Shown: one piece after another, positions 7,779 to 14,001 of the stretch
Layout of the letters: every line of letters begins with the position of its first letter
Position numbering within the stretch: the stretch's first letter is position 1
Assembly (NCBI GenBank): GCA_025450255.1
Contig: JANWHV010000045.1
Coordinates: 1 to 16,354, forward strand
DNA: 16,354 bases
Direction of reading: 5' to 3'
DNA from: Chloroflexota bacterium
GTDB taxonomy: Bacteria; Chloroflexota; UBA5177; JANWHV01
Program-made: the position numbers and the translations under genes
The notes under the pieces: generated by a model
The model's input: only the letters and a program-made list of their open reading frames with translations
The model's database searches: none
What the model was told of the DNA's origin: nothing

Positions 7779-8867
7779 ATGCGGGCTGACGCCGGTTTCT
7801 GGATTGCCTGGAGCAAGGTTTCAGGCATCGGCGCCGGCCGGCTAAAGCGCCTATGGGAGTACTTCGGCGATCTGCAGGTCGCCTGGGAAGCCTCCGCTCT
7901 GGAGTTGGCGCGCGCCGGCCTGGACCAGCGAACCGTGGCTGCGGCGCGGGTGGACAGACCCTCGCTCGACCCTGCCGCCGAATACACACAGCTTCAGCAA
8001 AGCGGTCACGACTTTCTACCCGTTGCCGATGCCGCGTACCCGGCCTTGCTGCGTACGGTGGATGGCGCGCCCGCGATTCTCCATGTGCGTGGCGCCCTGG
8101 TATCCGAGGACGAGGTCGCCATCGCCGTGGTCGGTAACCGCGCCGTTACGCCGTATGGCCGTCAAGTCACCATTGAAATGGTGGGCGAGTTGGTGAGGCG
8201 AGGCATTACAATCGTTAGCGGCCTGGCCCGCGGCGTCGATGCCGTGGCCCATCGCTCCGCGATCGAGGGCGGTGGGCGGACAATTGCCATCCTCGGCTCG
8301 GGGCTGGATACGATTTATCCGGCGGAGCACCGTGGACTAGCGGCGGACGTCGCCGCCAACGGCGCCGTCATATCCGAATTCCCACTGGGCACGAAACCGG
8401 ACGCGCCGAATTTTCCAATGCGGAACCGCGTGATATCGGGAATGAGCCTCGGAACCCTGGTGATCGAGGCCGGCGAAACGAGCGGCGCGCTTATTACGGC
8501 GACGCGAGCGCTCGAACAAAACCGCGAGGTCTTCGCCATTCCAGGCAGCATTTACGCGCCTCGCTCAGCGGGTACCAACCGGCTCATACGCCGCGGCGAG
8601 GCAAAGCTGGTTACACATGTCGACGACATTCTCGAGGAACTACGGCTGGAGGCGAAGCCTCAACAAATCGCCATGGAGCTCGTCCTCGCGCATGACGGAA
8701 CCGAGGAGCGAATCTTGAGGCATCTCGGTAACGAGCCGGTTCACGTGGATACTTTGACCAGGCTCACTGATTTGCCGATCAGCGTCGTAAGCAGCACGCT
8801 GACCATGCTCGAGCTGCGCGGTATCGTGCGGCAGATAAGCGCCATGCAATTTGTGCGAGCGCGTTAG
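7779..8867 (+). CDS. dprA: DNA-processing protein DprA
   Basis: DprA (Smf) binds incoming single-stranded DNA and loads RecA on it during natural transformation. This 362-residue protein has all three expected parts. There is an N-terminal helix-hairpin-helix-like region (WSKVSGIGAGRLKRLWEYFG, ~11-30). The Rossmann-like core carries VVGNRAVTPYG (~118), SGLARGVDAVAH (147-158), AILGSGLDTIYP, ISEFPLG, MRNRVISG, GETSGALITA, IPGS and GTNRLIRRG. A C-terminal winged-helix domain (~300-362) ends in ELRGIVRQISAMQFVR. The usual G-S/T-R of the first motif is GNR here, a small change. No SD is visible before ATG 7779; translation probably depends on coupling to the gene ending nine bases upstream. The presence of dprA does not prove competence, since it is widespread. 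Confidence 0.95.
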   Translation: MRADAGFWIAWSKVSGIGAGRLKRLWEYFGDLQVAWEASALELARAGLDQRTVAAARVDRPSLDPAAEYTQLQQSGHDFLPVADAAYPALLRTVDGAPAILHVRGALVSEDEVAIAVVGNRAVTPYGRQVTIEMVGELVRRGITIVSGLARGVDAVAHRSAIEGGGRTIAILGSGLDTIYPAEHRGLAADVAANGAVISEFPLGTKPDAPNFPMRNRVISGMSLGTLVIEAGETSGALITATRALEQNREVFAIPGSIYAPRSAGTNRLIRRGEAKLVTHVDDILEELRLEAKPQQIAMELVLAHDGTEERILRHLGNEPVHVDTLTRLTDLPISVVSSTLTMLELRGIVRQISAMQFVRAR

Positions 8868-8878
8868 CCGCCGCTAAC
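8863..8878. terminator. Palindrome holding both stop codons of convergent genes
   Basis: GTTAGC, four bases, GCTAAC is a perfect 6-bp inverted repeat between dprA and the kinase gene. The TAG stop of dprA (8865-8867) lies in the left arm and the TAG stop of the kinase (complement of 8874-8876) in the right arm. There is no T-tract on either side, so it is at most a weak bidirectional terminator or 3'-end structure. Confidence 0.35.
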
Positions 8879-10769
8879 CGACGAAGGTCGCCGTTGGCGT
8901 CGCTGCCCCAGGCGTCAGGTCGATAGTTCCCTCGGGGACAATGGTCGGCGTAATCACAATCGGCGTATCGATTATCGTTCCGATCGGTATGGGTGTCTCG
9001 CCCACGCCCCCGCCGACCGCGGTAGGCGTTTCGCTGGATCCCTGCGACAGGATGACGGTCGGCGTGATCGTCGACTCAATGGTCGGTGTCATCGACGGCG
9101 CAAGCGTCGGAACGAGAGTCGACGTCGCGCTCGGAATTATCGTCGGCGCGATTGTCGGTGCAAGCACGGTCGGGACCGCCGTAAATGGCACGGCAGTCGC
9201 GGTATCAACCGGCGTTGCCGTGTCCGGACGAGGCGTTGCGGTGTCCGGCGCCGCCGTATTTTCCGGCGTCGGGGTGGCAGTATCCGCCACGGTTGGTATC
9301 AGCGTCGAGGTAGCGGTTGGCCGAGGCGTTTGCGTAGCCGTGTCAGCCGGCGTCGGCGTGTCGGACGGCAGCGGCGTAAAGGTTACGGTGGGCGTCGGTA
9401 TGTGCGTCGGCGTATCCGTGACCGTCGCCGTAGGCGGCACCGGCGTATTCGTGCTCGTGAACTTCGCCGAGGCCGTCGCCGTGGCAATGAGACTGGGCAA
9501 ATGCGTTGGCGCCGGATGCCTAGTCGGGGTTAACGTCGCGACCACCGGATGCTTGACACTATGACTGGTTGGCGACGGACGCGGACCCGGAGTCTTTGTC
9601 GGTCGCGCCGTATTGGTAACGGTGGGCGCCGGGGTTGGCGTGTCGTTTGAAGCGGCGCCGGAAAACGGATTTGTTCCACCGGACCCAATCACCGCCAGAA
9701 TGGCTATCAGCAGAAGAGCGATGATGCACCCCAGCGCCGCGCCCACCAGCAGCGAGCGCTGGCCCTTCCGTACTGGTCGCGCCACCGGTGCCGCGGGGAC
9801 GGTTGGCGCGAACGACGCCAGGGCAGGAGCGGCCGCCGCGGATGGCGGCATGATCCTGGTTCTATCTTGCGCGGGCGGAATCGTGCCCGTGGCCGGTGTG
9901 GCCGCCGCGAGCGCGGACGAAGATGGCCGCACCGCGCGGGTGTTCCCAGCCGCATGCCCCAGGATTGAACGAAGCGCCTCTGCCACCATATTAGCGTCGC
10001 CAAATCGTTCCGCCGGGTTTTTTGCCAGAAGACGAAGAATTACCCCCTCAAGCGCGGGCGGGATTGAGCGGTTGAATTGACGCGGCAGCGGCGGAGCACT
10101 CTGCACGTGCTGCATGGCGACGGCGATCGGGTTCTCAGCGTCAAACGGTAGCCTGCCCGTCAGCATTTCGAAAAGAGTTATGCCAAGTGCGTACAGATCC
10201 GCGCGCGGCCCCGCTTCTTGCCCCCGTGCCTGCTCGGGTGACAGGTAGTGGACCGAGCCCAGGACGGTTCCCGTCTGCGTAACCGTCGTGCTGTTGGTCC
10301 GTCGCGCGATTCCGAAGTCGGCAACTTTAACCTGGCCGCCACTGGTCAACAAGATATTCTGAGGCTTGATATCTCGATGGATCAATCCGCGCGCGTGGGC
10401 GGCGGTAAGGGCCGCGCATACCTCGAGGGCGATGCGGAGCGCCTCCTGCACCGGCATCGGCGCTCCGGCGCGAATAGCATCCTTGAGTGTCTGCCCGTCA
10501 ACCAGCTCCATGACGATGAAGTATGACGAGCCGTCCTGGCCCACGTCATAGACGCCGACGACGTTCGGATGCGAAAGGCTGGCCGCCAGTCTTGCCTCGA
10601 GCTCAAACCGGCGCAGAAAGTCCGCGTCCATTGTGTACTGGCTCAAGAGGACTTTTATCGCCACGCGGCGGCCAAGCCGCATATCCTCGGCTTCGTGGAC
10701 TCGGGCCATTCCGCCCTCGCCGAGGATGCGGATCAGGCGGTAGCGACCGCCCAGCACTTCTTCATTCAC
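8874..10769 (-). CDS. Membrane Ser/Thr protein kinase (PknB type) with Thr/Pro-rich outer tail
   Basis: This 631-residue protein is a bacterial Hanks-type kinase. Catalytic features are complete: glycine loop GEGGMARV (17-24), lysine in VAIKV (K39), HRDIKPQN (131-138), DFGIAR (151-156) and SPEQARG (APE region). A Pro/Ala-rich juxtamembrane linker (~275-335) leads to one transmembrane helix (~339-363). The remaining ~250 residues are low-complexity Thr/Pro/Ala/Val repeats (TPTPAPT, TATPTPE-like units). Orientation by analogy with PknB puts the kinase inside and the tail outside. There are no PASTA repeats and no recognisable ligand domain. The tail could be a glycosylated stalk. The start is GTG 10769 with no clear SD. 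recA lies upstream on the same strand but is separated by a hairpin and 144 bases, so the kinase is probably a separate unit. Confidence 0.92.
   Translation of the reverse strand: MNEEVLGGRYRLIRILGEGGMARVHEAEDMRLGRRVAIKVLLSQYTMDADFLRRFELEARLAASLSHPNVVGVYDVGQDGSSYFIVMELVDGQTLKDAIRAGAPMPVQEALRIALEVCAALTAAHARGLIHRDIKPQNILLTSGGQVKVADFGIARRTNSTTVTQTGTVLGSVHYLSPEQARGQEAGPRADLYALGITLFEMLTGRLPFDAENPIAVAMQHVQSAPPLPRQFNRSIPPALEGVILRLLAKNPAERFGDANMVAEALRSILGHAAGNTRAVRPSSSALAAATPATGTIPPAQDRTRIMPPSAAAAPALASFAPTVPAAPVARPVRKGQRSLLVGAALGCIIALLLIAILAVIGSGGTNPFSGAASNDTPTPAPTVTNTARPTKTPGPRPSPTSHSVKHPVVATLTPTRHPAPTHLPSLIATATASAKFTSTNTPVPPTATVTDTPTHIPTPTVTFTPLPSDTPTPADTATQTPRPTATSTLIPTVADTATPTPENTAAPDTATPRPDTATPVDTATAVPFTAVPTVLAPTIAPTIIPSATSTLVPTLAPSMTPTIESTITPTVILSQGSSETPTAVGGGVGETPIPIGTIIDTPIVITPTIVPEGTIDLTPGAATPTATFVG
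8880..9645. repeat. Low-complexity Thr/Pro coding repeats in the kinase tail
   Basis: Short imperfect GGCGT/CGGCGT-rich repeats (plus-strand view) run through this stretch and encode the Thr-Pro/Ala-Thr units of the kinase tail. Such tracts expand and contract easily. Their complementary strand is also open, but that frame gives only a Val/Gly/Ser-rich shadow. Confidence 0.7.
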
Positions 10770-10807
10770 GGCAACAAGGGTAGCATGGCCCTGGGGTTTC
10801 CAGCGAA

Positions 10808-10821
10808 TTGACCGTGGTCAA
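10808..10821. promoter_or_regulatory. Palindrome upstream of the kinase gene, candidate operator
   Basis: TTGACC, two bases, GGTCAA is a perfect 6-bp-arm inverted repeat 39 bases in front of the kinase GTG start. TTGACC also resembles a -35 hexamer on either strand, but no -10 at 16-18 bases was found on the kinase strand. The role is inferred from symmetry and position only. Confidence 0.3.
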
Positions 10822-10843
10822 GTCCTGAATTCTCGCGTCAAAG

Positions 10844-10878
10844 TCGCGCCTGTCCACGGGTATCGCGAACAGGCGCGA
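10844..10878 (-). terminator. Hairpin downstream of recA, probable terminator
   Basis: A perfect 10-bp inverted repeat (TCGCGCCTGT at 10844-10853, ACAGGCGCGA at 10869-10878) with a 15-base loop lies 36 bases beyond the recA stop. In the recA direction it is followed by CTTTG, a short U-run, so termination may be incomplete. Confidence 0.55.
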
Positions 10879-10913
10879 GTCGCCGAACGCCTTTTGCGCA
10901 GGCGGCTTTCCGC

Positions 10914-11960
10914 TTAGATTTCGTCAGCCGCGTCAGGAAGGGGCGCCAGGGCGGGACGGAACTCGGCGACTCCGACCCGGATTTGCTGATCGATCGCGTC
11001 GCGAACGTCATGGTTCTGGCGCAGGAACTCCTTGGCGTTTTCGCGGCCCTGGCCGAGTCGAAGCTCGCCATACGAGTAGAACGCGCCGCTCTTCTTCAGT
11101 ATGCCAAGCTCCAGCCCTACGTCGATCAAGCCGCCTTCCTTAGAAATGCCCTCGTTGTACATCAGGTCAAACTCCGCGATACGGAAAGGCGGCGCTACCT
11201 TATTCTTTACGATCTTGACCTTTACTCGACGGCCAACAGAGTCGCTGCCCTGCTTGATCTGATCGATCGCTCGAATATCGAGGCGGACGGACGCGTAGAA
11301 CTTCAGGGCCTTACCGCCCGGCGTCGTTTCAGGATTGCCATATACCACGCCAATTTTCTCGCGTAGTTGATTGATGAAGATCACCAGGCTGTTCGACCTG
11401 CTGATTGCGGCGGTCAACTTACGCAGCGCTTGCGACATCAGGCGGGCCTGCATGCCGACGTGCGAATCGCCCATGTCTCCTTCAATCTCGGCGCGCGGCA
11501 CCAGCGCGGCCACCGAGTCCACCACTACCGCGTCCACCGCGCCGCTTCGTACCAGCACGTCGACAATTTCAAGCGCCTGCTCACCGGTGTCGGGCTGCGA
11601 GATGAGCATGTCGTTTACATTAACGCCGCATTTAGCCGCGTAGAGCGGATCGAGCGCATGTTCCGCGTCGACGTACGCGACGACACCACCCAGACGCTGG
11701 GCCTCCGCCAGAATATGTTGGGCAAGGGTCGTCTTGCCCGAAGATTCCGGGCCAAAGATTTCGATGATTCGGCCCCGAGGCACGCCGCCAATACCAAGGC
11801 ACATGTCCAGGGCGATCGACCCGGTAGGGATCGCCTCGATATTCATCTTGGTGACTTCGCCCAGTCGCATAATGGCGCCTTTGCCAAATTGGCGATCGAT
11901 TTGCGCCATCGCCGTCTCGAGAGCCTTGTCGCGATCCGCTTGCTGTGCCGCAACGGCCAC
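10914..11960 (-). CDS. recA: Recombinase RecA
   Basis: RecA polymerises on single-stranded DNA, pairs homologous strands and triggers SOS cleavage. This 348-residue protein has the usual length and shows the Walker A GPESSGKT (70-77), the DAEHALDP segment, the Walker [15 protein letters not shown] and the L1 region [12 protein letters not shown]. It also has [20 protein letters not shown], which leads into loop L2, and the C-terminal helical domain. The start is GTG 11960, with AGGAAAGG about nine bases upstream. It lies 63 bases downstream of pncC on the same strand, the cinA-recA order also known from streptococci and E. coli. recX is not present downstream; the next gene is a kinase. A separate promoter overlaps the pncC stop, so recA can be expressed without pncC. 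No recognisable LexA box was found. Confidence 0.98.
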   Translation of the reverse strand: MAVAAQQADRDKALETAMAQIDRQFGKGAIMRLGEVTKMNIEAIPTGSIALDMCLGIGGVPRGRIIEIFGPESSGKTTLAQHILAEAQRLGGVVAYVDAEHALDPLYAAKCGVNVNDMLISQPDTGEQALEIVDVLVRSGAVDAVVVDSVAALVPRAEIEGDMGDSHVGMQARLMSQALRKLTAAISRSNSLVIFINQLREKIGVVYGNPETTPGGKALKFYASVRLDIRAIDQIKQGSDSVGRRVKVKIVKNKVAPPFRIAEFDLMYNEGISKEGGLIDVGLELGILKKSGAFYSYGELRLGQGRENAKEFLRQNHDVRDAIDQQIRVGVAEFRPALAPLPDAADEI

Positions 11961-11998
11961 GTTATTCTACCTTTCCTTGAACATTCGTGCTAATAGCT

Positions 11999-12027
11999 AT
12001 AGTAACACGGTACTGATGATGTCTCAA
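11999..12027 (-). promoter_or_regulatory. recA promoter
   Basis: On the minus strand TTGAGA (12022-12027) is followed after exactly 17 bases by TACTAT (11999-12004). The predicted start is near 11992, giving a ~32-base leader that contains the recA SD. The -35 overlaps the pncC stop codon. An 8-bp palindrome ATAGCTAT (11993-12000) overlaps the -10. Confidence 0.5.
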
Positions 12028-12530
12028 GTCGTTTCAGTGTACAGAGCGGCCTCCAAAAGTTTCAGCGCCTGATATGCCGCGGCTTCAATATTATCCGCGC
12101 GATCGACGTAAAAACGGAAACGCGCGCATTCGTCCGTGTTCGCCCCGCGCACCGCTACGAATGTCAAACCAACCGGTTTCTCGTCACTGCCTCCGCCGGG
12201 CCCCGCGATGCCGGTCGTCGACACCGCCAAATCGACGCGCAGGCGCGCGCGGGCGCCGTTCGCCATGGCGCGCGCAACCGGTTCGCTGACGGCGCCATAC
12301 GTGACAAGCAGATCCTCCGGTACTGCAAGGAGATCGTGTTTCGCCTCGTTCGCGTACGCGACGATGCCGCCCATGAAGGCGGTCGATACGCCGGATACGC
12401 ACGTAAGCAGATGCGCGATCAGCCCGCCCGTGCAGGATTCGGCGGTCGCAAGCCGGATGCCGCACGCCATGGCCCGCTCCGCGACCGTTTCGGCCAGGTG
12501 ATCGAGATCGCTAGTTTCGCGCCGGTTCAT
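12024..12530 (-). CDS. pncC: CinA-family nicotinamide-nucleotide amidohydrolase PncC
   Basis: This 168-residue stand-alone CinA C-terminal domain matches PncC, which hydrolyses nicotinamide mononucleotide to nicotinate mononucleotide and ammonia in NAD recycling. Family motifs in order: LATAESCTGGLIAHLL (~27), GGIVAYANEAKHDLL, TYGAVSEPVARAMANGAR, and STTGIAGPGGGSDEKPVGLTFVAV. The N-terminal molybdopterin-binding-like domain of full CinA is absent, as in E. coli PncC. The start is ATG 12530. There is no SD, and a promoter is placed so that transcription should begin at the start codon itself. recA follows on the same strand. The cinA-recA pairing links it historically to competence regulons, but the enzyme itself is metabolic. 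Confidence 0.93.
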   Translation of the reverse strand: MNRRETSDLDHLAETVAERAMACGIRLATAESCTGGLIAHLLTCVSGVSTAFMGGIVAYANEAKHDLLAVPEDLLVTYGAVSEPVARAMANGARARLRVDLAVSTTGIAGPGGGSDEKPVGLTFVAVRGANTDECARFRFYVDRADNIEAAAYQALKLLEAALYTETT

Positions 12531-12536
12531 GCAGCG

Positions 12537-12565
12537 ATACTACACGCCGGCACCTACTCGGTCAA
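12537..12565 (-). promoter_or_regulatory. pncC promoter, predicted leaderless
   Basis: On the minus strand TTGACC (12560-12565), a 17-base spacer and TAGTAT (12537-12542) form a fair sigma-70-type promoter. Only six bases separate the -10 from ATG 12530, so the expected start site is the A of the start codon. The lack of an SD agrees with a leaderless message. Confidence 0.5.
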
Positions 12566-12581
12566 CACTGGCCATGTTGAC
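12561..12581. repeat. Inverted repeat formed by the two divergent -35 regions
   Basis: GTCAAC (12561-12566) and GTTGAC (12576-12581) are inverted copies nine bases apart and contain the -35 hexamers of the pncC promoter (minus) and the T-box/cysE promoter (plus). Polymerases bound to both would clash. The symmetry may simply reflect two TTGAC elements back to back. Confidence 0.5.
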
Positions 12582-12605
12582 AGGCTTTCCGCCTGTCAGT
12601 ACGTT
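12577..12605 (+). promoter_or_regulatory. T-box/cysE promoter
   Basis: TTGACA (12577-12582) is followed after 17 bases by TACGTT (12600-12605), a weak -10. The predicted start near 12612 lies eight bases before stem I of the T-box, as expected for these leaders. Confidence 0.5.
12578..12598. promoter_or_regulatory. Perfect 8-bp-arm palindrome in the cysE promoter spacer, candidate operator
   Basis: TGACAGGC (12578-12585), five bases, GCCTGTCA (12591-12598). The repeat covers the -35 and nearly all of the spacer of the T-box promoter, upstream of the predicted transcription start. It is therefore more likely a protein-binding site than an RNA hairpin of this transcript. Confidence 0.45.
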
Positions 12606-12611
12606 ACCAGT

Positions 12612-12865
12612 ATGGCACGGCGGAAGTAGAGTAACCGTTTGGCCGGCATGCAGCGAGCCGCGATTGGTGAGAGCGCGGTTGTCACGGCTTTGGGTGAAGT
12701 GCCCTTCCGCGCCGCGACTCGGAGCGAGTGCTTGCACTCATATGGGTCGCCCGTTGACCACGGTTAACAGGTGGCGCGGCAAGCGCGAAAGTGGCTCGGA
12801 TATCTCGGGCAACAAAGGTGGGACCGCGGGCTAGCACCCGCCCTTTGAGGGCAGGGTGCTTTTCT
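12612..12865 (+). ncRNA. Cysteine T-box riboswitch (tRNA-Cys-sensing leader of cysE)
   Basis: The leader senses uncharged tRNA and lets transcription continue into cysE when cysteine is scarce. Stem I closes with GCGGAAG (12620-12626) against CTTCCGC (12704-12710). An inner ACC/GGT pair (12634-12636 / 12693-12695) frames a loop-E motif with AGTA (12630-12633) opposite GAA (12696-12698). One base after GAA comes the specifier TGC (12700-12702), a cysteine codon; the same GAA-N-codon spacing is seen in the B. subtilis glyQS T-box. The distal arm contains GGTGAGAG. The T-box sequence AAGGTGGGACCGCG (12815-12828) differs from the consensus AGGGTGGNACCGCG at one fixed position (second base). A terminator follows. 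The bulge reads TGGG where TGGA would be expected for a tRNA-Cys with discriminator U. Confidence 0.92.
12833..12865 (+). terminator. T-box-controlled intrinsic terminator
   Basis: AGCACCC plus GCCCT (12833-12844) pairs with AGGGC (12848-12852) and GGGTGCT (12854-12860), with one bulged A and a TTG loop, followed by TTTTCT. It lies just after the T-box sequence and 28 bases before cysE, so it is the regulated terminator of the riboswitch. Confidence 0.9.
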
Positions 12866-12896
12866 ATGCGCGTTTGACAGACCAAAGGAAGCAATG

Positions 12897-13484
12897 ATGT
12901 TCAAGATGCTTACCCGGATGAGGGAAGATATCGCGGTGGTGTTCGAAAAGGATCCCGCCGCCAAGAGCGTCGCCGAGGTTCTGCTGTATCAAGGATTGCA
13001 CGCGCTCTGGGCGTATAGAATCGCTCATAAGCTGTACGAGCAAAACGTGCCGTTCGTGCCCAGGCTCATCAGCCAGATCGCCAGGATTCTCACCGGCGGT
13101 ATCGAAATTCATCCTGGCGCGAAAATAGGCCGGCGCTTCTTCATCGACCACGGCTCGGGCATCGTCATTGGCGAGACTGCCGAAATCGGCGATAACGTCA
13201 TGCTCTACCATCAGGTGACGTTGGGAGCGACAGGTTGGTGGAAAGATATGAAGTCTGGCCGCGTCAAGCGGCACCCCACCGTGGAGAACGATGTTGTGAT
13301 CGGCTGTGGCGCCAGCATTCTTGGGCCGGTCACGGTCGGCGCCGGCAGCAAGATCGGGGCCATGGCACTGGTGATTGACAACATCCCGCCTGCCTCGATA
13401 GTCGTGGGCGCGCCCGGCACGGTGCTGCGACGGGCACGCTTGAGCGATGCCGAGGTCGCTCAGGCGGCGCGGCATGTCGGTTAA
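12897..13484 (+). CDS. cysE: Serine O-acetyltransferase (CysE/EpsC type)
   Basis: CysE makes O-acetylserine from serine and acetyl-CoA, the first step of cysteine synthesis. The ~195-residue protein has the short N-terminal helical part ([26 protein letters not shown]) and a left-handed beta-helix of hexapeptide repeats. Within the helix are [20 protein letters not shown] (catalytic His-Gly), [21 protein letters not shown] and the closing VVGAPG. This matches the EpsC/Bacillus-type form. [10 protein letters not shown] insertion after GATG is slightly longer than usual. Two ATGs in a row exist (12894, 12897). AAGGA is best spaced for 12897, so that is used. Regulation is through the cysteine T-box directly upstream. 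Its TAA stop overlaps the TAA stop of the convergent TrkA-like gene. Confidence 0.96.
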   Translation: MFKMLTRMREDIAVVFEKDPAAKSVAEVLLYQGLHALWAYRIAHKLYEQNVPFVPRLISQIARILTGGIEIHPGAKIGRRFFIDHGSGIVIGETAEIGDNVMLYHQVTLGATGWWKDMKSGRVKRHPTVENDVVIGCGASILGPVTVGAGSKIGAMALVIDNIPPASIVVGAPGTVLRRARLSDAEVAQAARHVG

Positions 13485-13903
13485 TCACAGTCTACGCTTG
13501 AAGACGAGCCGACCAGCCCGTCATATAGTAGTTGCGCCCCAAGCACGGTTGGCGAAATCGTCTTCAGGCCCATCTCGGCATATATCTCGCCACGCAATGG
13601 GTCACTCACGCGCGAGATAACTCGCGGTACGCCGAATACCTCTCGCGCGAATTGGCTGGCGGTCAGGTTACGATTGTCCCCGCTTGTACAGGCTATGAAT
13701 ACCTCCGCGTCGCTGACGCGCGCGTCGCGAAGCATGTCAATGTCCAGGCCATCACCCTGTACGGTTCGGCCCGTGAACTCCGTCCCAAGGCGCGCGAAGG
13801 CCTCGTTTACGGCGTCCATGATAGTCACCTCATGCCCCTTGCCGACGAGGTCTTTAGCTAGCTGAGCGCCCATTCGGCCGCATCCCAGGATAAATATCCG
13901 CAT
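13481..13903 (-). CDS. Stand-alone TrkA-N (RCK N-terminal) protein
   Basis: This 140-residue Rossmann protein resembles the NAD-binding TrkA-N half of potassium-uptake regulators (TrkA/KtrA). [12 protein letters not shown] holds the GxGxxG loop, VTIMD ends beta-2 with the acidic residue that contacts the nucleotide ribose, and [15 protein letters not shown] and VISRVSDP follow in family order. The TrkA-C ligand-binding half is absent, and the protein ends in a Ser-rich tail SSSSVDCD. The start ATG 13903 has GGAGAAGGA just upstream; the frame open to 13960 has no such signal. No potassium channel or second TrkA gene is in view, so a membrane partner must lie elsewhere. It follows the RecQ-like gene on the same strand after ~98 bases. 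The stop codons of this gene and cysE share TTAA (13481-13484). Confidence 0.85.
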   Translation of the reverse strand: MRIFILGCGRMGAQLAKDLVGKGHEVTIMDAVNEAFARLGTEFTGRTVQGDGLDIDMLRDARVSDAEVFIACTSGDNRNLTASQFAREVFGVPRVISRVSDPLRGEIYAEMGLKTISPTVLGAQLLYDGLVGSSSSVDCD

Positions 13904-13935
13904 GGTTCCTTCTCCAGTAGAGATTACGTGGCGCC

Positions 13936-13947
13936 CGCCGATCGGCG
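13936..13947. repeat. 12-bp perfect palindrome between RecQ-like and TrkA-like genes
   Basis: CGCCGATCGGCG reads the same on both strands and lies 33 bases in front of the TrkA-like start. A partial copy of its core (GGCGATCGG) follows at 13964-13972. It could be an operator or chance in GC-rich DNA. Confidence 0.3.
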
Positions 13948-14001
13948 CCTGCCGTTCCAAGACGGCGATCGGTTTGGGCTGTTCGGCGCCCAGGGCACGT
14001 T

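Noticed and set aside
8941..9564. Long Val/Gly/Ser-rich open frame on the plus strand
   Set aside because: It is the complement of the Thr/Pro-coding repeat tail of the kinase, has no SD and only low-complexity composition.
11979..11989. Possible LexA/SOS box upstream of recA (GAACATTCG-like bases)
   Set aside because: The half-sites overlap and do not fit CGAAC-N4-GTTCG or GAAC-N7-GTTC spacing, so no SOS box can be claimed.
12864..13475. 203-codon minus-strand frame across cysE
   Set aside because: It is antisense to the hexapeptide-repeat protein, with His/Arg-rich shadow composition.
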